From: an uncultured Oligoflexales bacterium
GTDB lineage: Bacteria > Bdellovibrionota_B > Oligoflexia > Oligoflexales > JAPPIL01
NCBI GenBank assembly: GCA_958296095.1
Contig: OY282434.1
Location: 1,828,001 to 1,892,000, forward strand
DNA length: 64,000 nt
Reading direction: 5' to 3'
The notes under the pieces are model-generated. The model was not told where the DNA came from, ran no database searches, and was given only the letters and a program-made list of their open reading frames with translations. Of the stretch, positions 8,987-18,052 are shown piece by piece (positions within the stretch are counted from its first letter, which is position 1; each line of letters opens with the position of its first letter). The position numbers and the translations under genes were made by a program.

Positions 8987-10390
8987 ATGAAGTTCCCCCT
9001 GGTGTTGCTCGGTGGCATACTCGTTGCCTGTAGTGAAAGACCGACGGTCACGCCCGATCCGACTGGAGCAGATGCTGAGGCGATGCCCTCAGTCAGCTTC
9101 GACGGAGCACCGATTAGAACTTCAGTGGGGACAGGCGTAACTGTGAAGGTGGTAGCTGACAACAAGGCTACGGTAGAGTACGCCTACGCACTCATCTCAG
9201 GAGTAAGCAGCTGCGACAACCAAGCGTATGGCACGTGGCGCGACTTTAGCGAGTCCATCAGACTAACCAAGACAGAACTCGGTGCTGCTGGCCACAAGAC
9301 GTTGTGCGCCAAAGGGAGGAAACAAGACCGCACCGAGCAAAAGACACCAGCCCGGCACAAGTGGCTGGTTGGGGCTGCGCCTGCGCCATCGCCTACGCCA
9401 TCGCCTACGCCATCGCCTACGCCATCGCCTACGCCGCCAGTCGAGTCGTCTCAGCCCGCAACTACAGATGGCATGACAGATGACATGGGGGACGGACAAT
9501 CACTCGACACCGATGATGCTAGCGCGCAAACCACCGACGATGGTCTGAAGTTGTCACAAGATATGTTAAAATTTGCCAGTGCCAGCAAGGGTGTGCAGAG
9601 CTTCAACATAGAAAACACCGAGAGCAGTAGCCTGTCATGGTCGGTGCGCACTGAACATACGGCAGGGCTGTTGGAGGTGCGCGAAGTTACTATGGCTAAC
9701 AAGGACGACCCTGGCGGTGATGGCTGGCAACGTGTGCATAAGAAAGAAGGCATGGCAACAATCATTGCGGGCACATTGAGCGCTAACAGCACACAACATC
9801 TACAGCTTAGGCTGACGCGCCGCTGGAAAACTAATTACGATGGTGATAAGGAAATAGAAATAGAATTCAGCGATGGCAGCAACAGCACAGCGCTCACCGC
9901 CCACATTCTTGCCCCACAACTACACATTACTGCCGCAGACGATAGCGATACGGGTATCAGCGCGTCAGCTGATGCCCGTGTCTGGCGGGTAAATTTAACT
10001 CCCTGTGCTAAGCAAAAGACCCTAACCATTGCCAATAAGAAAGGCGAGCTTGCAGTGCTCAAGTGGGATGTATTCCCTTATGCTTGGAAACCAAACTGGT
10101 TCGACTACGGCAAAGGCGAAGACGATGGCACCCTGATAGTTAAGCTCAACGGTGACAGCGCCCTTTATCCAGCCGCAGACGCAGACGATGAACTTACCTT
10201 AATTATCGCATCAAACAGCGATAGCGCGGGGGTGAAAGCCGGCAGTTTTGCTCTATTTAATCATGAGCAAAAGATTACCTGGCAAGAAGAGGGGAATACT
10301 GTAACACCGAAAACAGCAGAGTGGCGCACCAATGATATTAGATATGTGGTGGTGAAATTCAAAAACGAAGAGGCGACTTCCTGTCCCTAA
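8987..10390 (+). CDS. Lipoprotein with SPTP repeat linker and BACON-like domains (paralogue 3)
   Basis: 467 residues from ATG 8987, chosen because AAGGAG precedes it and the product begins with a signal peptide ending in lipobox ILVAC; an upstream in-frame GTG/ATG reading to 8930 lacks these. The N-terminal domain is the most divergent of the three (VEYAYALISG, TLCAKGRK) and is followed by a linker of four perfect SPTP-type units, then two BACON-like units (IENTESSSLSW and IANKKGELAVLKW). Transcribed divergently from the other two paralogues; its last 4 bases overlap the end of the convergent gtrA-like gene. Confidence 0.75.
   Translation: MKFPLVLLGGILVACSERPTVTPDPTGADAEAMPSVSFDGAPIRTSVGTGVTVKVVADNKATVEYAYALISGVSSCDNQAYGTWRDFSESIRLTKTELGAAGHKTLCAKGRKQDRTEQKTPARHKWLVGAAPAPSPTPSPTPSPTPSPTPPVESSQPATTDGMTDDMGDGQSLDTDDASAQTTDDGLKLSQDMLKFASASKGVQSFNIENTESSSLSWSVRTEHTAGLLEVREVTMANKDDPGGDGWQRVHKKEGMATIIAGTLSANSTQHLQLRLTRRWKTNYDGDKEIEIEFSDGSNSTALTAHILAPQLHITAADDSDTGISASADARVWRVNLTPCAKQKTLTIANKKGELAVLKWDVFPYAWKPNWFDYGKGEDDGTLIVKLNGDSALYPAADADDELTLIIASNSDSAGVKAGSFALFNHEQKITWQEEGNTVTPKTAEWRTNDIRYVVVKFKNEEATSCP
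9386..9433 (+). repeat. Four perfect 12-bp tandem repeats in coding sequence
   Basis: Unit ccatcgcctacg repeated four times without a mismatch, encoding Pro-Ser-Pro-Thr each time. Copy-number change would lengthen or shorten the linker of the lipoprotein by four residues without changing frame. Confidence 0.9.
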
Positions 10391-10839
10391 AAATCTCGGA
10401 AGACAATATATTTAGCGGCAAGAAAATTAAACATGAACACGCTGCCAGTGGTAATAACCCGTGCCCACAACAGACCGGGCAGGATGAAGTGCAGACGGTC
10501 AAGACCGCATATATCGATCAGCAAATACATACATATAAGGTTAAGGGCTAGGGCAAACAACGCGGCGGTCAATTGATACCACCAAGCACGATTGGCGCTA
10601 TGGCCGCGCAAGTTAAAAACGAATTTAAGACAGAGTAGAAATTTCACCCCAGTGGCGGTAACGACTGCTACCGCGGTGGCCAGCAGGTAGTTGCTTCCCA
10701 GCCAGTTAACACATATCCCAAACACAGCAAAATCGCACAGGGTGGCGATACCGCCTGCAGCCAAGTATTTACAAAAATGCTTGACCGTATCGGTGGTTAT
10801 CCAACTCGGTAACGCTTTGCGTAATTTAATGCCAGCCAT
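10387..10839 (-). CDS. GtrA-like membrane protein
   Basis: 150 residues with four predicted membrane helices and the GtrA-family start pattern (KYLAAGGIATLCDFAVF) and end pattern (FMFNFLAAKYIVFR). GtrA proteins are thought to help move lipid-linked sugars (undecaprenyl- or dolichyl-phosphate sugars) across the inner membrane for O-antigen or teichoic-acid decoration. No glycosyltransferase gene adjoins it here. ATG start; a TATAAT box lies only 8 bases upstream on the minus strand and no ribosome-binding site is visible, so a leaderless message is possible. Confidence 0.8.
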   Translation of the reverse strand: MAGIKLRKALPSWITTDTVKHFCKYLAAGGIATLCDFAVFGICVNWLGSNYLLATAVAVVTATGVKFLLCLKFVFNLRGHSANRAWWYQLTAALFALALNLICMYLLIDICGLDRLHFILPGLLWARVITTGSVFMFNFLAAKYIVFRDF

Positions 10840-10965
10840 TATAGACTATTATATTATGCCAACTAGGCGACTGCACCTAAATTTTTTGCAAGGTTGTGTC
10901 GATGCACGAGGTAGGCGGCCGCGTCGCTGTCTATGTAGGTATTCATCAGCACGGTGAGGGGGATA

Positions 10966-11691
10966 ATGAGCGTGTGTGCCTTAAGGGTAAAGTTAGTGCT
11001 GTGGTGTTGCTGTGCCGCAATGTTCAGTGCTTGCCAACATCAGCGCACAGCTGATGGTGACGGCGAGGTGCTTAGCACTAGCAAGGCGGGAAGTTGTGAA
11101 GAGCCGCAGTTTGAAATGCACTACAAGCTGGGTGAGGTAATGCCCGCCTATATCGATCTTGGCGTTGAGATGTGGCGGGGGCAGGGGCCTTTCCGGGCCA
11201 GCTTTGGCAAGGGCGGCAACTATGACACCGAAATACGTGTCCACAAGCGAGAAGAGGGGATGGTAGCAAGCATTTTGGTGCGTGACAGTGCAGGCATGAA
11301 AACAAAGGCAGAAGGCCTGATTATTGACCGTTATGGGGTAGAAGATCCCTTCATGTTGGTCATTGAAAACGGAGCTAATGACCCGCTTGAAATTACCGTC
11401 AAAGCCCGGGAAATGTCGGAACATAAGAATCGTGGCATCGTCAAGGACCAAGGTGTCAGTGCCATGATGTCTGCTGAAAATCCTCAGTACTTGCAGGTGA
11501 GCAGCCATCATCGCGGCTTGATAGTTACTGAAGGCGGCAAAGTTAAAGAGAGATTTTTTATGAAGAACGGTAGCCAGCGCGGCAAAACTATTACCCCCAA
11601 AAAATTTCAGGACATCGCCGAAGATTATTTGGTCTGTCTGGGAAAACTTGAACCAGATAAAGCTAGCGAAGAGGGGGATACCGAGCAGTAA
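10966..11691 (+). CDS. Predicted lipoprotein of unknown function
   Basis: 241 residues from ATG 10966, which has GAGGGGG just upstream; an in-frame GTG at 10954 is less likely. Signal peptide is rich in Cys and ends in lipobox MFSAC. The mature part is a charged soluble domain of unrecognised family, with a possible beta-sandwich pattern around residues 85-140. It stands alone between oppositely directed genes. Confidence 0.65.
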   Translation: MSVCALRVKLVLWCCCAAMFSACQHQRTADGDGEVLSTSKAGSCEEPQFEMHYKLGEVMPAYIDLGVEMWRGQGPFRASFGKGGNYDTEIRVHKREEGMVASILVRDSAGMKTKAEGLIIDRYGVEDPFMLVIENGANDPLEITVKAREMSEHKNRGIVKDQGVSAMMSAENPQYLQVSSHHRGLIVTEGGKVKERFFMKNGSQRGKTITPKKFQDIAEDYLVCLGKLEPDKASEEGDTEQ

Positions 11692-11756
11692 TGAGTTTCT
11701 GATCTAGCTGGGCACAGAAAATTAGTAAGCGCACCTATCATGCCCATGAACACACC

Positions 11757-12515
11757 TCACCTGCTTGGCGCAGTGCACTTGCCCGCGCGAGGCTCGCTCC
11801 GCACTTGGCAACCATTACGAAAGAGACAGCTTTGCCCTGCATCCAGCACCCCGCTGCCGTTCAAGGTGACAAGACGTGTCTGCCAAGAGCTGTTTTTCTC
11901 TCGCACTTGCAGGCGGTAAGAGAGCTGTAACCCAGACATAGGATCGAAGGGATAGGCAGCTTGATCCAGCTCAAAGCCTTGCTGTGGTGGCACAGTCTCG
12001 GCGCTGAGATTGCCGCAGTTGGGCTCGCAGGCCACGCAATCGTGAAAGCCACCACCAGCATCCCGCTCGCCACAGAATTCCACCTCGTAACTACTATTCA
12101 CCTCACGGATCAAACGCCCCACCTGACAGTGCCCCCCTCTAGGGAAAAAATACAACTTGTCCCCAAACTGATTGCTGGCATCGTGATGCATCGGAGCCGC
12201 AGTGCAGTCGAGCTTGCCGACAACGTTGTGCCGTTGCAGTTTGAAAGCTTCGGCATGCTGGCAGACTTCATCCTGCGTGTTAATACGCAGCCATGCCCAC
12301 AACACGGACTGTGTCGCAGGGGGAGAGGCTAGCTGTTGTCGTGCTGGTTCAAGACTGACCACCACCGTCTCCACCTCAGCCGTGACCCCGTCGAGCGTGA
12401 AGGTAAACCGCGGCCCCGCGTCGCTAGCGGGTCCCACTGCCAGCGAGCGTGCCGGTAGGGGTGCTTTCTGTATACATGCAGTCAGCAATAACGCCAAAAA
12501 GACCAGATATGACAC
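11757..12515 (-). CDS. Predicted Cys-rich lipoprotein of unknown function
   Basis: 252 residues with signal peptide and lipobox LLTAC. The mature protein has about a dozen Cys, including the close group CVACEPNC near residue 165, suggesting several disulphides in the periplasm. Family not recognised. GTG start at 12515 with GGAGG five bases upstream. Convergent with the lipoprotein at 10966-11691 and divergent from the iron-transport operon. Confidence 0.65.
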   Translation of the reverse strand: MSYLVFLALLLTACIQKAPLPARSLAVGPASDAGPRFTFTLDGVTAEVETVVVSLEPARQQLASPPATQSVLWAWLRINTQDEVCQHAEAFKLQRHNVVGKLDCTAAPMHHDASNQFGDKLYFFPRGGHCQVGRLIREVNSSYEVEFCGERDAGGGFHDCVACEPNCGNLSAETVPPQQGFELDQAAYPFDPMSGLQLSYRLQVREKNSSWQTRLVTLNGSGVLDAGQSCLFRNGCQVRSEPRAGKCTAPSR

Positions 12516-12642
12516 CTGTTACCTCCAGCAGAGTAGTCGGCAGCAAGTAGTCCTTGCCTTAGCTGTCGCCCCAACTTAGGGACAGGGCCGAGGATCGCGG
12601 GGAGAATCGCTGCCTATCTCGTCCCCCTGAGTTCTCCTGATA

Positions 12643-12671
12643 TTGACATGCACTCGCATAATGTATACGCT
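12643..12671 (+). promoter_or_regulatory. Probable sigma-70 promoter of the iron-transport operon
   Basis: TTGACA at 12643-12648 and TACGCT at 12666-12671 are separated by 17 bases, 39 bases before the chosen start of the binding-protein gene. No clear Fur box overlaps it. Confidence 0.5.
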
Positions 12672-12709
12672 CCCGCCCACCCTATTAGTGTTTGCCTGCG
12701 AGGTTTGGC

Positions 12710-13717
12710 GTGCGTTCGTTCTTCTTGTGGTCGCTGGTGGCTAGTCTGAATGTCGTGCATGCGGAGGGCGGTGCGACTAAAACCAAGCAACTCGTCATTT
12801 ACACTTCCCGCGCTGAGTATCTGCTGAAGCCGCTGTTGGACCGGTATACTGCCAGGCATGGAGTGAAGTTTCGTTACATGAAAGGCAAAGCCGCAGCACT
12901 GGTGCAGAAGTTGATCAGTGAAGGCAAGAACACGCAGGCTGACCTGTTGATGACTGTCGATGCAGGTAATCTTTGGTTTGCAGCCCAGAACAAGTTGCTT
13001 AGACCACTCAAGTCGAAGCAGTTAGAGGCATCTGTGCCTCAGCATTTGCGCGCCGCCGATCTGAGCTGGGTAGGGCTGTCGGTGCGAGCGCGCACGATCG
13101 TTTACAGCACTGAGCGAGTGAAAACGCAGGCACTGAGCAGTTATGAGGATCTGGCCGACAAAAAATGGCGGGGCAAGCTCTGCCTGCGCACAGCCAAGAA
13201 AGTCTACAACCGCTCGTTGGTCGCGATGTTGCTGGAGGTGCATGGGGTTAAGCCAACCGAAGCGATACTCAAAGGCTGGGTGAATAATCTCGCCGCGCCA
13301 GTCTTTCCCAGTGACACGAAAGTCATCGAAGCGATCAAAGCTGGGCAGTGCGATCTCGGCATCGTCAACACCTACTATCTCGGACGCTTGTTGAAGAAAG
13401 ACCCGGCCTATCCTGTGCGGATTTTCTGGCCAAATCAAAGCTCTTATGGTGTGCATGTCAACATCTCTGGTGCGGGCATCGTGCGTCATTCCAAAAATTA
13501 TCAGGCGGCCCTCGCCTTTCTCGAATGGTTGAGTCAGGGCGAGGCACAGCGCATGTTTGCCGATCTCAACCTCGAATATCCCCTCGCTAGTAAAGCGGCC
13601 CGCAATGCCATCGTGCAGGGATGGGGAGATTTCAAAGCTAGCAACCTGAGTTTGTCTCGTATCGGGGCGTTGCAGAAAGATGCGATCAAGGTAATGGATC
13701 GAGCTGGGTATCGTTGA
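12710..13717 (+). CDS. fbpA: Ferric iron ABC transporter, periplasmic binding protein
   Basis: 335 residues from GTG 12710 (GAGG six bases upstream; an in-frame TTG at 12692 is less convincing). Signal peptide ends around VVHA. The protein belongs to the type 2 periplasmic binding FbpA/FutA class: it starts with a conserved YTSR segment, has the hinge-type glycines, and carries the Tyr-Tyr pair (in NTYYLGR) that binds Fe3+ in this family. It should capture ferric iron in the periplasm and hand it to the permease encoded directly downstream, whose start lies 1 base after this stop. A related substrate such as another metal or thiamine is less likely given the YY pair. Confidence 0.85.
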   Translation: MRSFFLWSLVASLNVVHAEGGATKTKQLVIYTSRAEYLLKPLLDRYTARHGVKFRYMKGKAAALVQKLISEGKNTQADLLMTVDAGNLWFAAQNKLLRPLKSKQLEASVPQHLRAADLSWVGLSVRARTIVYSTERVKTQALSSYEDLADKKWRGKLCLRTAKKVYNRSLVAMLLEVHGVKPTEAILKGWVNNLAAPVFPSDTKVIEAIKAGQCDLGIVNTYYLGRLLKKDPAYPVRIFWPNQSSYGVHVNISGAGIVRHSKNYQAALAFLEWLSQGEAQRMFADLNLEYPLASKAARNAIVQGWGDFKASNLSLSRIGALQKDAIKVMDRAGYR

Positions 13718-13718
13718 G

Positions 13719-14300
13719 GTGACGCGGCACAGTATCTTCTATCATTTTATTTTTCACACGCTGTGCCTGTCACTGGTTGCTCCCGTACTGCTGCTGTTTA
13801 CCGCGTGGTATGCCGTTGATGCTGAACTATGGCAACACGTGGTGCAACACTTGCTGTCCGACATCGTGCTCAACTCGGTGTTGCTGCTGCTCGGCACGAA
13901 CATCTGCACAGCCGTGTTAGGCGTGGTTGCCGCGGCATTGGTAACGCTGACGGCATTGCCAGGCCGCCGCATTTTTCAGAGTTTATTTATCTTTCCCTTC
14001 GTTGTGCCACCCTATGTCTTTGGCTTCATCTACATCAGTATGTTTGATAGTGCTGGTTTTTTGCAAAATTTCCTCCGGCTCTTTCTCGGCGATTTTTTTA
14101 TCAATATCCGCAACATCGGCGGTTTGATCGTGGTATTGTCGTTGGCGTTGTTTCCCTATGTTTTTCTGTTCTGTCAGCAGGCTTTTATCAGTCAGGGACG
14201 CAGACTACTGGAAGTTGCCCAGACACTTGGACACAAGCCACTCGCGTGTTTTTTTTTGTGGTGTTGCCTATTGCCCGGCCTTGGCTCTACGGGGCGTTAA
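13719..14300 (+). CDS. fbpB: Ferric iron ABC transporter permease, N-terminal part (frame split)
   Basis: 193 residues; the first 175 match the N-terminal half of FbpB-type permeases: several membrane helices and the first binding-protein-dependent transport motif (LEVAQTLGHKP). After that the frame leaves the family at a run of nine T (14249-14257) and ends with an unrelated tail. The rest of the permease continues in another frame at 14246-15295. One extra T (or U in the message) in the run, or a -1 ribosomal shift, would restore one protein of about 525 residues, the normal size. Either a sequencing or real mutation, or programmed slippage; the remainder of both halves looks intact. GTG start, coupled to fbpA. 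Confidence 0.75.
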   Translation: MTRHSIFYHFIFHTLCLSLVAPVLLLFTAWYAVDAELWQHVVQHLLSDIVLNSVLLLLGTNICTAVLGVVAAALVTLTALPGRRIFQSLFIFPFVVPPYVFGFIYISMFDSAGFLQNFLRLFLGDFFINIRNIGGLIVVLSLALFPYVFLFCQQAFISQGRRLLEVAQTLGHKPLACFFLWCCLLPGLGSTGR

Positions 14301-15295
14301 TCATCGTTTCGCTGGAGGTGTTGGCTGATTTTGGCACGGTGTCGATTTTCTCCATCGAAACCTTCACGACGGCTATTTACAAAGCGTGGACGGGATTTTT
14401 TTCTATCGCTACCGCGCGGCAACTGGCATCATTGTTATTGTTAGCCATCTTGGTTTTTTTTCTGCTGGCAGAATTCTTTCAATCTCGCCGCCGTTACGAG
14501 GTGCATGATAGTGCCACAGTCTTTCGCCCTGTTGTGCTGCGTGGTTGGGCGAAGGTGGCGGCGCTGGCGTTTTCAGTTGCCCTCGCGCTGTGTGCGACGG
14601 TGCTGCCGGTGGCGGTGTTGGTGCTGCTGGTTATCGAGGCCGAGAGCTTTGTCTTTGATCATACGGTGCTGTTAAACTCGGCAATTATCGCGGTGGCGGC
14701 GGCGGCGGTGGCCACTGTGTTGGGGGTGTTGTTGAATTTCAGCCGCTATATGCTAGCTTCTACGCGGCTGATAAAAATTATGGGGCGGTTGTTGCTCTTC
14801 GGGTATGCGGTGCCCGGTTCGGTGTTGGCAGTGTCGGTATTTACTTTCTTGCATTATATCCTCAGTAGTTTTTTTCCTGCGGCGTTGCCGCTTCTCAACG
14901 GCTCGCTGCTGGTGCTGCTGTTTGGCTTGGCGGTGCGCTACACGGCAATATTTACGCTTAATCTCGATCGTGCTCTGCACCGGGTGCCCAAACTATTTGC
15001 CGATGTCTCCAACACCTTGGGACGGGCGGGCTTTGCTATGTTTCGGCGCGTGCATTTGCCGTTGTTGTTGCCGGCGTTGCTGTATACTTTCTTGATTGTG
15101 ATGATTGAAGTTTTGAAAGAGATGCCGTTGACGTTGATGACGCGCCCGTTTGGGTGGGATACGTTGGCGGTCAGTATTTTTGAATTTACTTCGGAAGGCA
15201 TGTGGGGGCAAGCTGCCTACCCGTCGTTGTTGTTAGTGGCAGTAGGCACAGTGCCAGTTTATTTTTTCTCGGCTTCGTTGCAGGAACGGTGCTGA
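14246..15295 (+). CDS. fbpB: Ferric iron ABC transporter permease, C-terminal part (frame split)
   Basis: Continuation of the permease from the T9 run onwards: LPIARPWLYGAL completes the first EAA loop, followed by helices and a second loop with LGRAGFAMFRRVHLPLL before the last helices. The open frame begins at a GTG that overlaps the T run and has no good ribosome-binding site, so independent translation is doubtful. Stop overlaps the start of the ATPase gene by one base, as expected in an intact operon, which argues that the permease is still made. Confidence 0.75.
   Translation: MFFFVVLPIARPWLYGALIIVSLEVLADFGTVSIFSIETFTTAIYKAWTGFFSIATARQLASLLLLAILVFFLLAEFFQSRRRYEVHDSATVFRPVVLRGWAKVAALAFSVALALCATVLPVAVLVLLVIEAESFVFDHTVLLNSAIIAVAAAAVATVLGVLLNFSRYMLASTRLIKIMGRLLLFGYAVPGSVLAVSVFTFLHYILSSFFPAALPLLNGSLLVLLFGLAVRYTAIFTLNLDRALHRVPKLFADVSNTLGRAGFAMFRRVHLPLLLPALLYTFLIVMIEVLKEMPLTLMTRPFGWDTLAVSIFEFTSEGMWGQAAYPSLLLVAVGTVPVYFFSASLQERC
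14249..14257 (+). other. T9 homopolymer, candidate slippage site
   Basis: Nine consecutive T at the exact junction where the permease reading changes from the upstream to the downstream frame. Runs of nine or more A/T are known to allow RNA polymerase slippage in several bacteria. Ten T would give a single open frame. Confidence 0.55.
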
Positions 15296-16353
15296 TGAGC
15301 TTGTTGCGGGTTACAGGACTGCGTTATCGTGTCGATGATCGTGTCATCCTCGAAGATGTCAGTTTGCAGCTACAAGCACATCGTGTCGGTTGCCTGATGG
15401 GTAAGAGCGGTTGTGGCAAGACAACACTGCTGCGTTGCATCGCGGGACTTGAGCGTATCGACGGGGGGGAAATTGAGATCAACGATCAGCTGGTTAGCAG
15501 CAGCAATTATCATCTTGAAGCTGAGCACCGCCAGGCTGGGATGGTGTTTCAGGAAGGTGCACTCTTTCCGCATTTGACGGTAGCAGGCAACATTGCCTAT
15601 GGCTTGATTGGTGCCAGCCGTGCCGCACAAGCTGTGCGTGTGCGTGACCTGCTGCACTTGCTTGATCTGGTTGGCTGTGACCAGCGTTATCCGCAAGAGC
15701 TGTCGGGCGGGCAGCAGCAGCGGGTGGCGATTGCTCGTGCACTTGCGCCGCGGCCTTCGGTGCTATTGTTGGACGAGCCGTTCGCTAACCTCGATCAGCC
15801 GTTGCGGGAAAAAATTCAGCAATCACTGCAAAAAATCTTCGGGTACTACCGCGTCACCGTGTTGTTCGTGACCCATAATCAGGATGAGGCCTTTGATTTT
15901 GCCGAAGAGGCAGGCCTGCTGGCGGATAAAAAAATTTTGCAATGGGGTTCGCCGCACGATCTCTATCATCAACCTAATAGCATTGCCGTGGCAGAATTTA
16001 TCGGCAGCGGGACTATTTTGCCCTTGCAGCAACACCGCGACGGTCAACTAAGCTGTGTGTTGGGCAAAATCGATCGCAACTACATCGACAGCAGTCAGTT
16101 AGATCAGAACGGGGCTGCCTATAGCTTGTTCGTGCGTCCCGACGACATCGTTATTGACCAACACAGCAAACTGCACGCCCACATCGTGGGCACTTCTTTT
16201 CGCGGCACGCATCAGGTGTATCGCTTACAGTTGCAGGACGAAACGATTGTCAATTGTTTCAGTCGCGATAGCAGGGCTGAATTAGGCAACGGTGCAACAT
16301 TGCCGATAAAACTTCACCCCCAACGCAGGATGCCTGTCTATTGCAAGCGTTGA
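15295..16353 (+). CDS. fbpC: Ferric iron ABC transporter ATPase
   Basis: 352 residues from ATG 15295, which overlaps the permease stop by one base; a longer in-frame reading from 15202 lies inside the permease and is unlikely. It has Walker A GKSGCGKTT, Q-loop, signature LSGGQQQR, Walker B LLLDEPFANLD and the switch His (VTHNQDEA), then a C-terminal TOBE-like regulatory domain from about residue 240. It powers iron import through the permease encoded just upstream. Length and motifs match FbpC/PotA-type ATPases, and the genomic position fixes iron as the likely substrate. Confidence 0.88.
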   Translation: MSLLRVTGLRYRVDDRVILEDVSLQLQAHRVGCLMGKSGCGKTTLLRCIAGLERIDGGEIEINDQLVSSSNYHLEAEHRQAGMVFQEGALFPHLTVAGNIAYGLIGASRAAQAVRVRDLLHLLDLVGCDQRYPQELSGGQQQRVAIARALAPRPSVLLLDEPFANLDQPLREKIQQSLQKIFGYYRVTVLFVTHNQDEAFDFAEEAGLLADKKILQWGSPHDLYHQPNSIAVAEFIGSGTILPLQQHRDGQLSCVLGKIDRNYIDSSQLDQNGAAYSLFVRPDDIVIDQHSKLHAHIVGTSFRGTHQVYRLQLQDETIVNCFSRDSRAELGNGATLPIKLHPQRRMPVYCKR

Positions 16354-16389
16354 TGCTGTGAGGCAGAGCAGCGGCTCAGGATTAGGCAG

Positions 16390-17826
16390 TCAGAAAAACT
16401 TCTTGCGCTTGCTCGACGGTGGAATGCTGAGCTGCTCGCGGTATTTAGCTACCGTGCGGCGTGCCAGCTGAATGCTGTCTTTCTCTAGAATTTCAACCAG
16501 GGCTTGATCTGAATGCGGGCGTTTCGGGTCTTCGCTACGCACTAGCGCAGCAATCTTGCGCTTGACGGTCTCACTGGCAACCCCAGCACCTTTTGTGCCC
16601 GACACGGCACTGTTGAAGAAAAATTTCAGTTCAAAGATACCGCGCGGTGTGTGGGCATACTTGGAACTGGTAACCCTACTGATGGTTGATTCATGCAGGT
16701 CGAGTTCTTTGGCGATGTCTTTGAGGATCATCGGCCTTAAGTGCTCAATGCCGTGCTCAAAAAAATCATGCTGCTTAGCCACGATACAGCGAGTGACAAG
16801 ATAAATCGTGCTCTGGCGTTGCTGAATGCTTTTGATCAACCACTCGGCCTCTTTGAGTTTGCCACTAACGTAAGACCGGTCCTTGCTGCCACGTTTTTGA
16901 TCGCTGAACAAGGCACGGTAGTGATCGCTGATTTTTACGTGCGGCAAGCCTTCTTCGTTGAGGCTGACGATCCACTTGTCACCACTCTTGAAAACATAAA
17001 CATCGGGGGTGAGATACTGCACCGTCTCGGCCCCGAACTGCCGACCAGGGTTGGGTTCAAGGTCGCTGATAATCTGCACGTTTTCAATCACTTGCTCAAT
17101 AGTGATGCTGAGATCTTTAGCTATGACTTGAAAATTACGAGTTACCAACAGCGGCAGATGCTTCTCGACTATTTTTTCAACGATGCCGTTTTTGCGTTTA
17201 CTGTTGCGCAACTGAATGAGCAAACACTCCTGCAAATCCCGTGCTCCCACCCCACTGGGGTCAAGACGTTGCACTGTGTCCAGCACTTCCGCCATCTCTT
17301 CAGAGCTGACGTGCTCACGCTGGCATATTTCGTCCAGCTCGGCGGCGATATAACCACGCTCGTCAAGATTACCGATGATAAGTGCCGCGATGCGCAACTC
17401 GCGCTCGCTAAAGTCTAACTCGGCGATTTGTTTGCCGAGATGCTCGCTCAATGATTGTGCCCGGGTCGCAACATTCTCGTAATGCGTGGCCCCGCTATCA
17501 TCGCGCGGTTGGGTAATAGGCGACTGCTGGGCAGCTTCCTTCATGCGGGCAAGACTTTCCCAGTCAACCTCCGAACTGCCTTCAGGGGTGATGTTATCCA
17601 CAATCTCAGCTGCGCCCGTGATGTGGTCGGTGATCGCCTGCTCCTCCGTGCTCTCGGGCACGCTGCTGGCCTCGTCGCCCTCTTCCAGCACGGGGTTCTC
17701 CTCCAGCTGCTCGCTGATGAACTCGCCTAACTCCAGCCGCGACAGCTGTAACAGCCGAATCGCCTGCTGTAGCTGCGGGGTCATCCGCAACTGCTGGGAA
17801 AACTTTAGCCCTTGTCTTAGTTCCAT
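16390..17826 (-). CDS. rpoN: RNA polymerase sigma-54 factor
   Basis: 478 residues from ATG 17826. Region I (1-50) is the typical Gln/Leu-rich activator-interaction segment (LRQGLKFSQQLRMTPQLQQA), followed by an acidic region II, the core-binding domain, the helix-turn-helix and, near the C-terminus, the RpoN box ARRTVAKYRE that reads the -24 element. All regions are present, so the factor should be functional and need an AAA+ activator. An in-frame GTG at 17859 would add 11 residues outside the family pattern. Unlike in many Proteobacteria, lptB and hpf do not adjoin it; hpf is 24 kb away. Confidence 0.93.
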   Translation of the reverse strand: MELRQGLKFSQQLRMTPQLQQAIRLLQLSRLELGEFISEQLEENPVLEEGDEASSVPESTEEQAITDHITGAAEIVDNITPEGSSEVDWESLARMKEAAQQSPITQPRDDSGATHYENVATRAQSLSEHLGKQIAELDFSERELRIAALIIGNLDERGYIAAELDEICQREHVSSEEMAEVLDTVQRLDPSGVGARDLQECLLIQLRNSKRKNGIVEKIVEKHLPLLVTRNFQVIAKDLSITIEQVIENVQIISDLEPNPGRQFGAETVQYLTPDVYVFKSGDKWIVSLNEEGLPHVKISDHYRALFSDQKRGSKDRSYVSGKLKEAEWLIKSIQQRQSTIYLVTRCIVAKQHDFFEHGIEHLRPMILKDIAKELDLHESTISRVTSSKYAHTPRGIFELKFFFNSAVSGTKGAGVASETVKRKIAALVRSEDPKRPHSDQALVEILEKDSIQLARRTVAKYREQLSIPPSSKRKKFF

Positions 17827-17981
17827 AGCCACGAGCGCACAGCTACTCCGTGAGTTCACTTCACTTAGCTAGTATCGGTTGATTCCCCAGTCTATTAAAA
17901 TTTCAACAAAAAAACCACAGGAACTTCAGCAGATTCCCGCCTGAAAACGTCTGCTCCTCCCGCCGCAGGTAGCGCGGCACA

Positions 17982-18010
17982 TTGCTCAGCAGCTCCCGCC
18001 GTGGTAGAAT
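17982..18010 (+). promoter_or_regulatory. Probable sigma-70 promoter
   Basis: TTGCTC at 17982-17987, a 17-base spacer and TAGAAT at 18005-18010, 42 bases before the ATG of the PD-(D/E)XK-like gene. Confidence 0.55.
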
Positions 18011-18052
18011 ATATCCTGTATGTAGACTAACTTTGCTTGCTGGACTAGCCCT

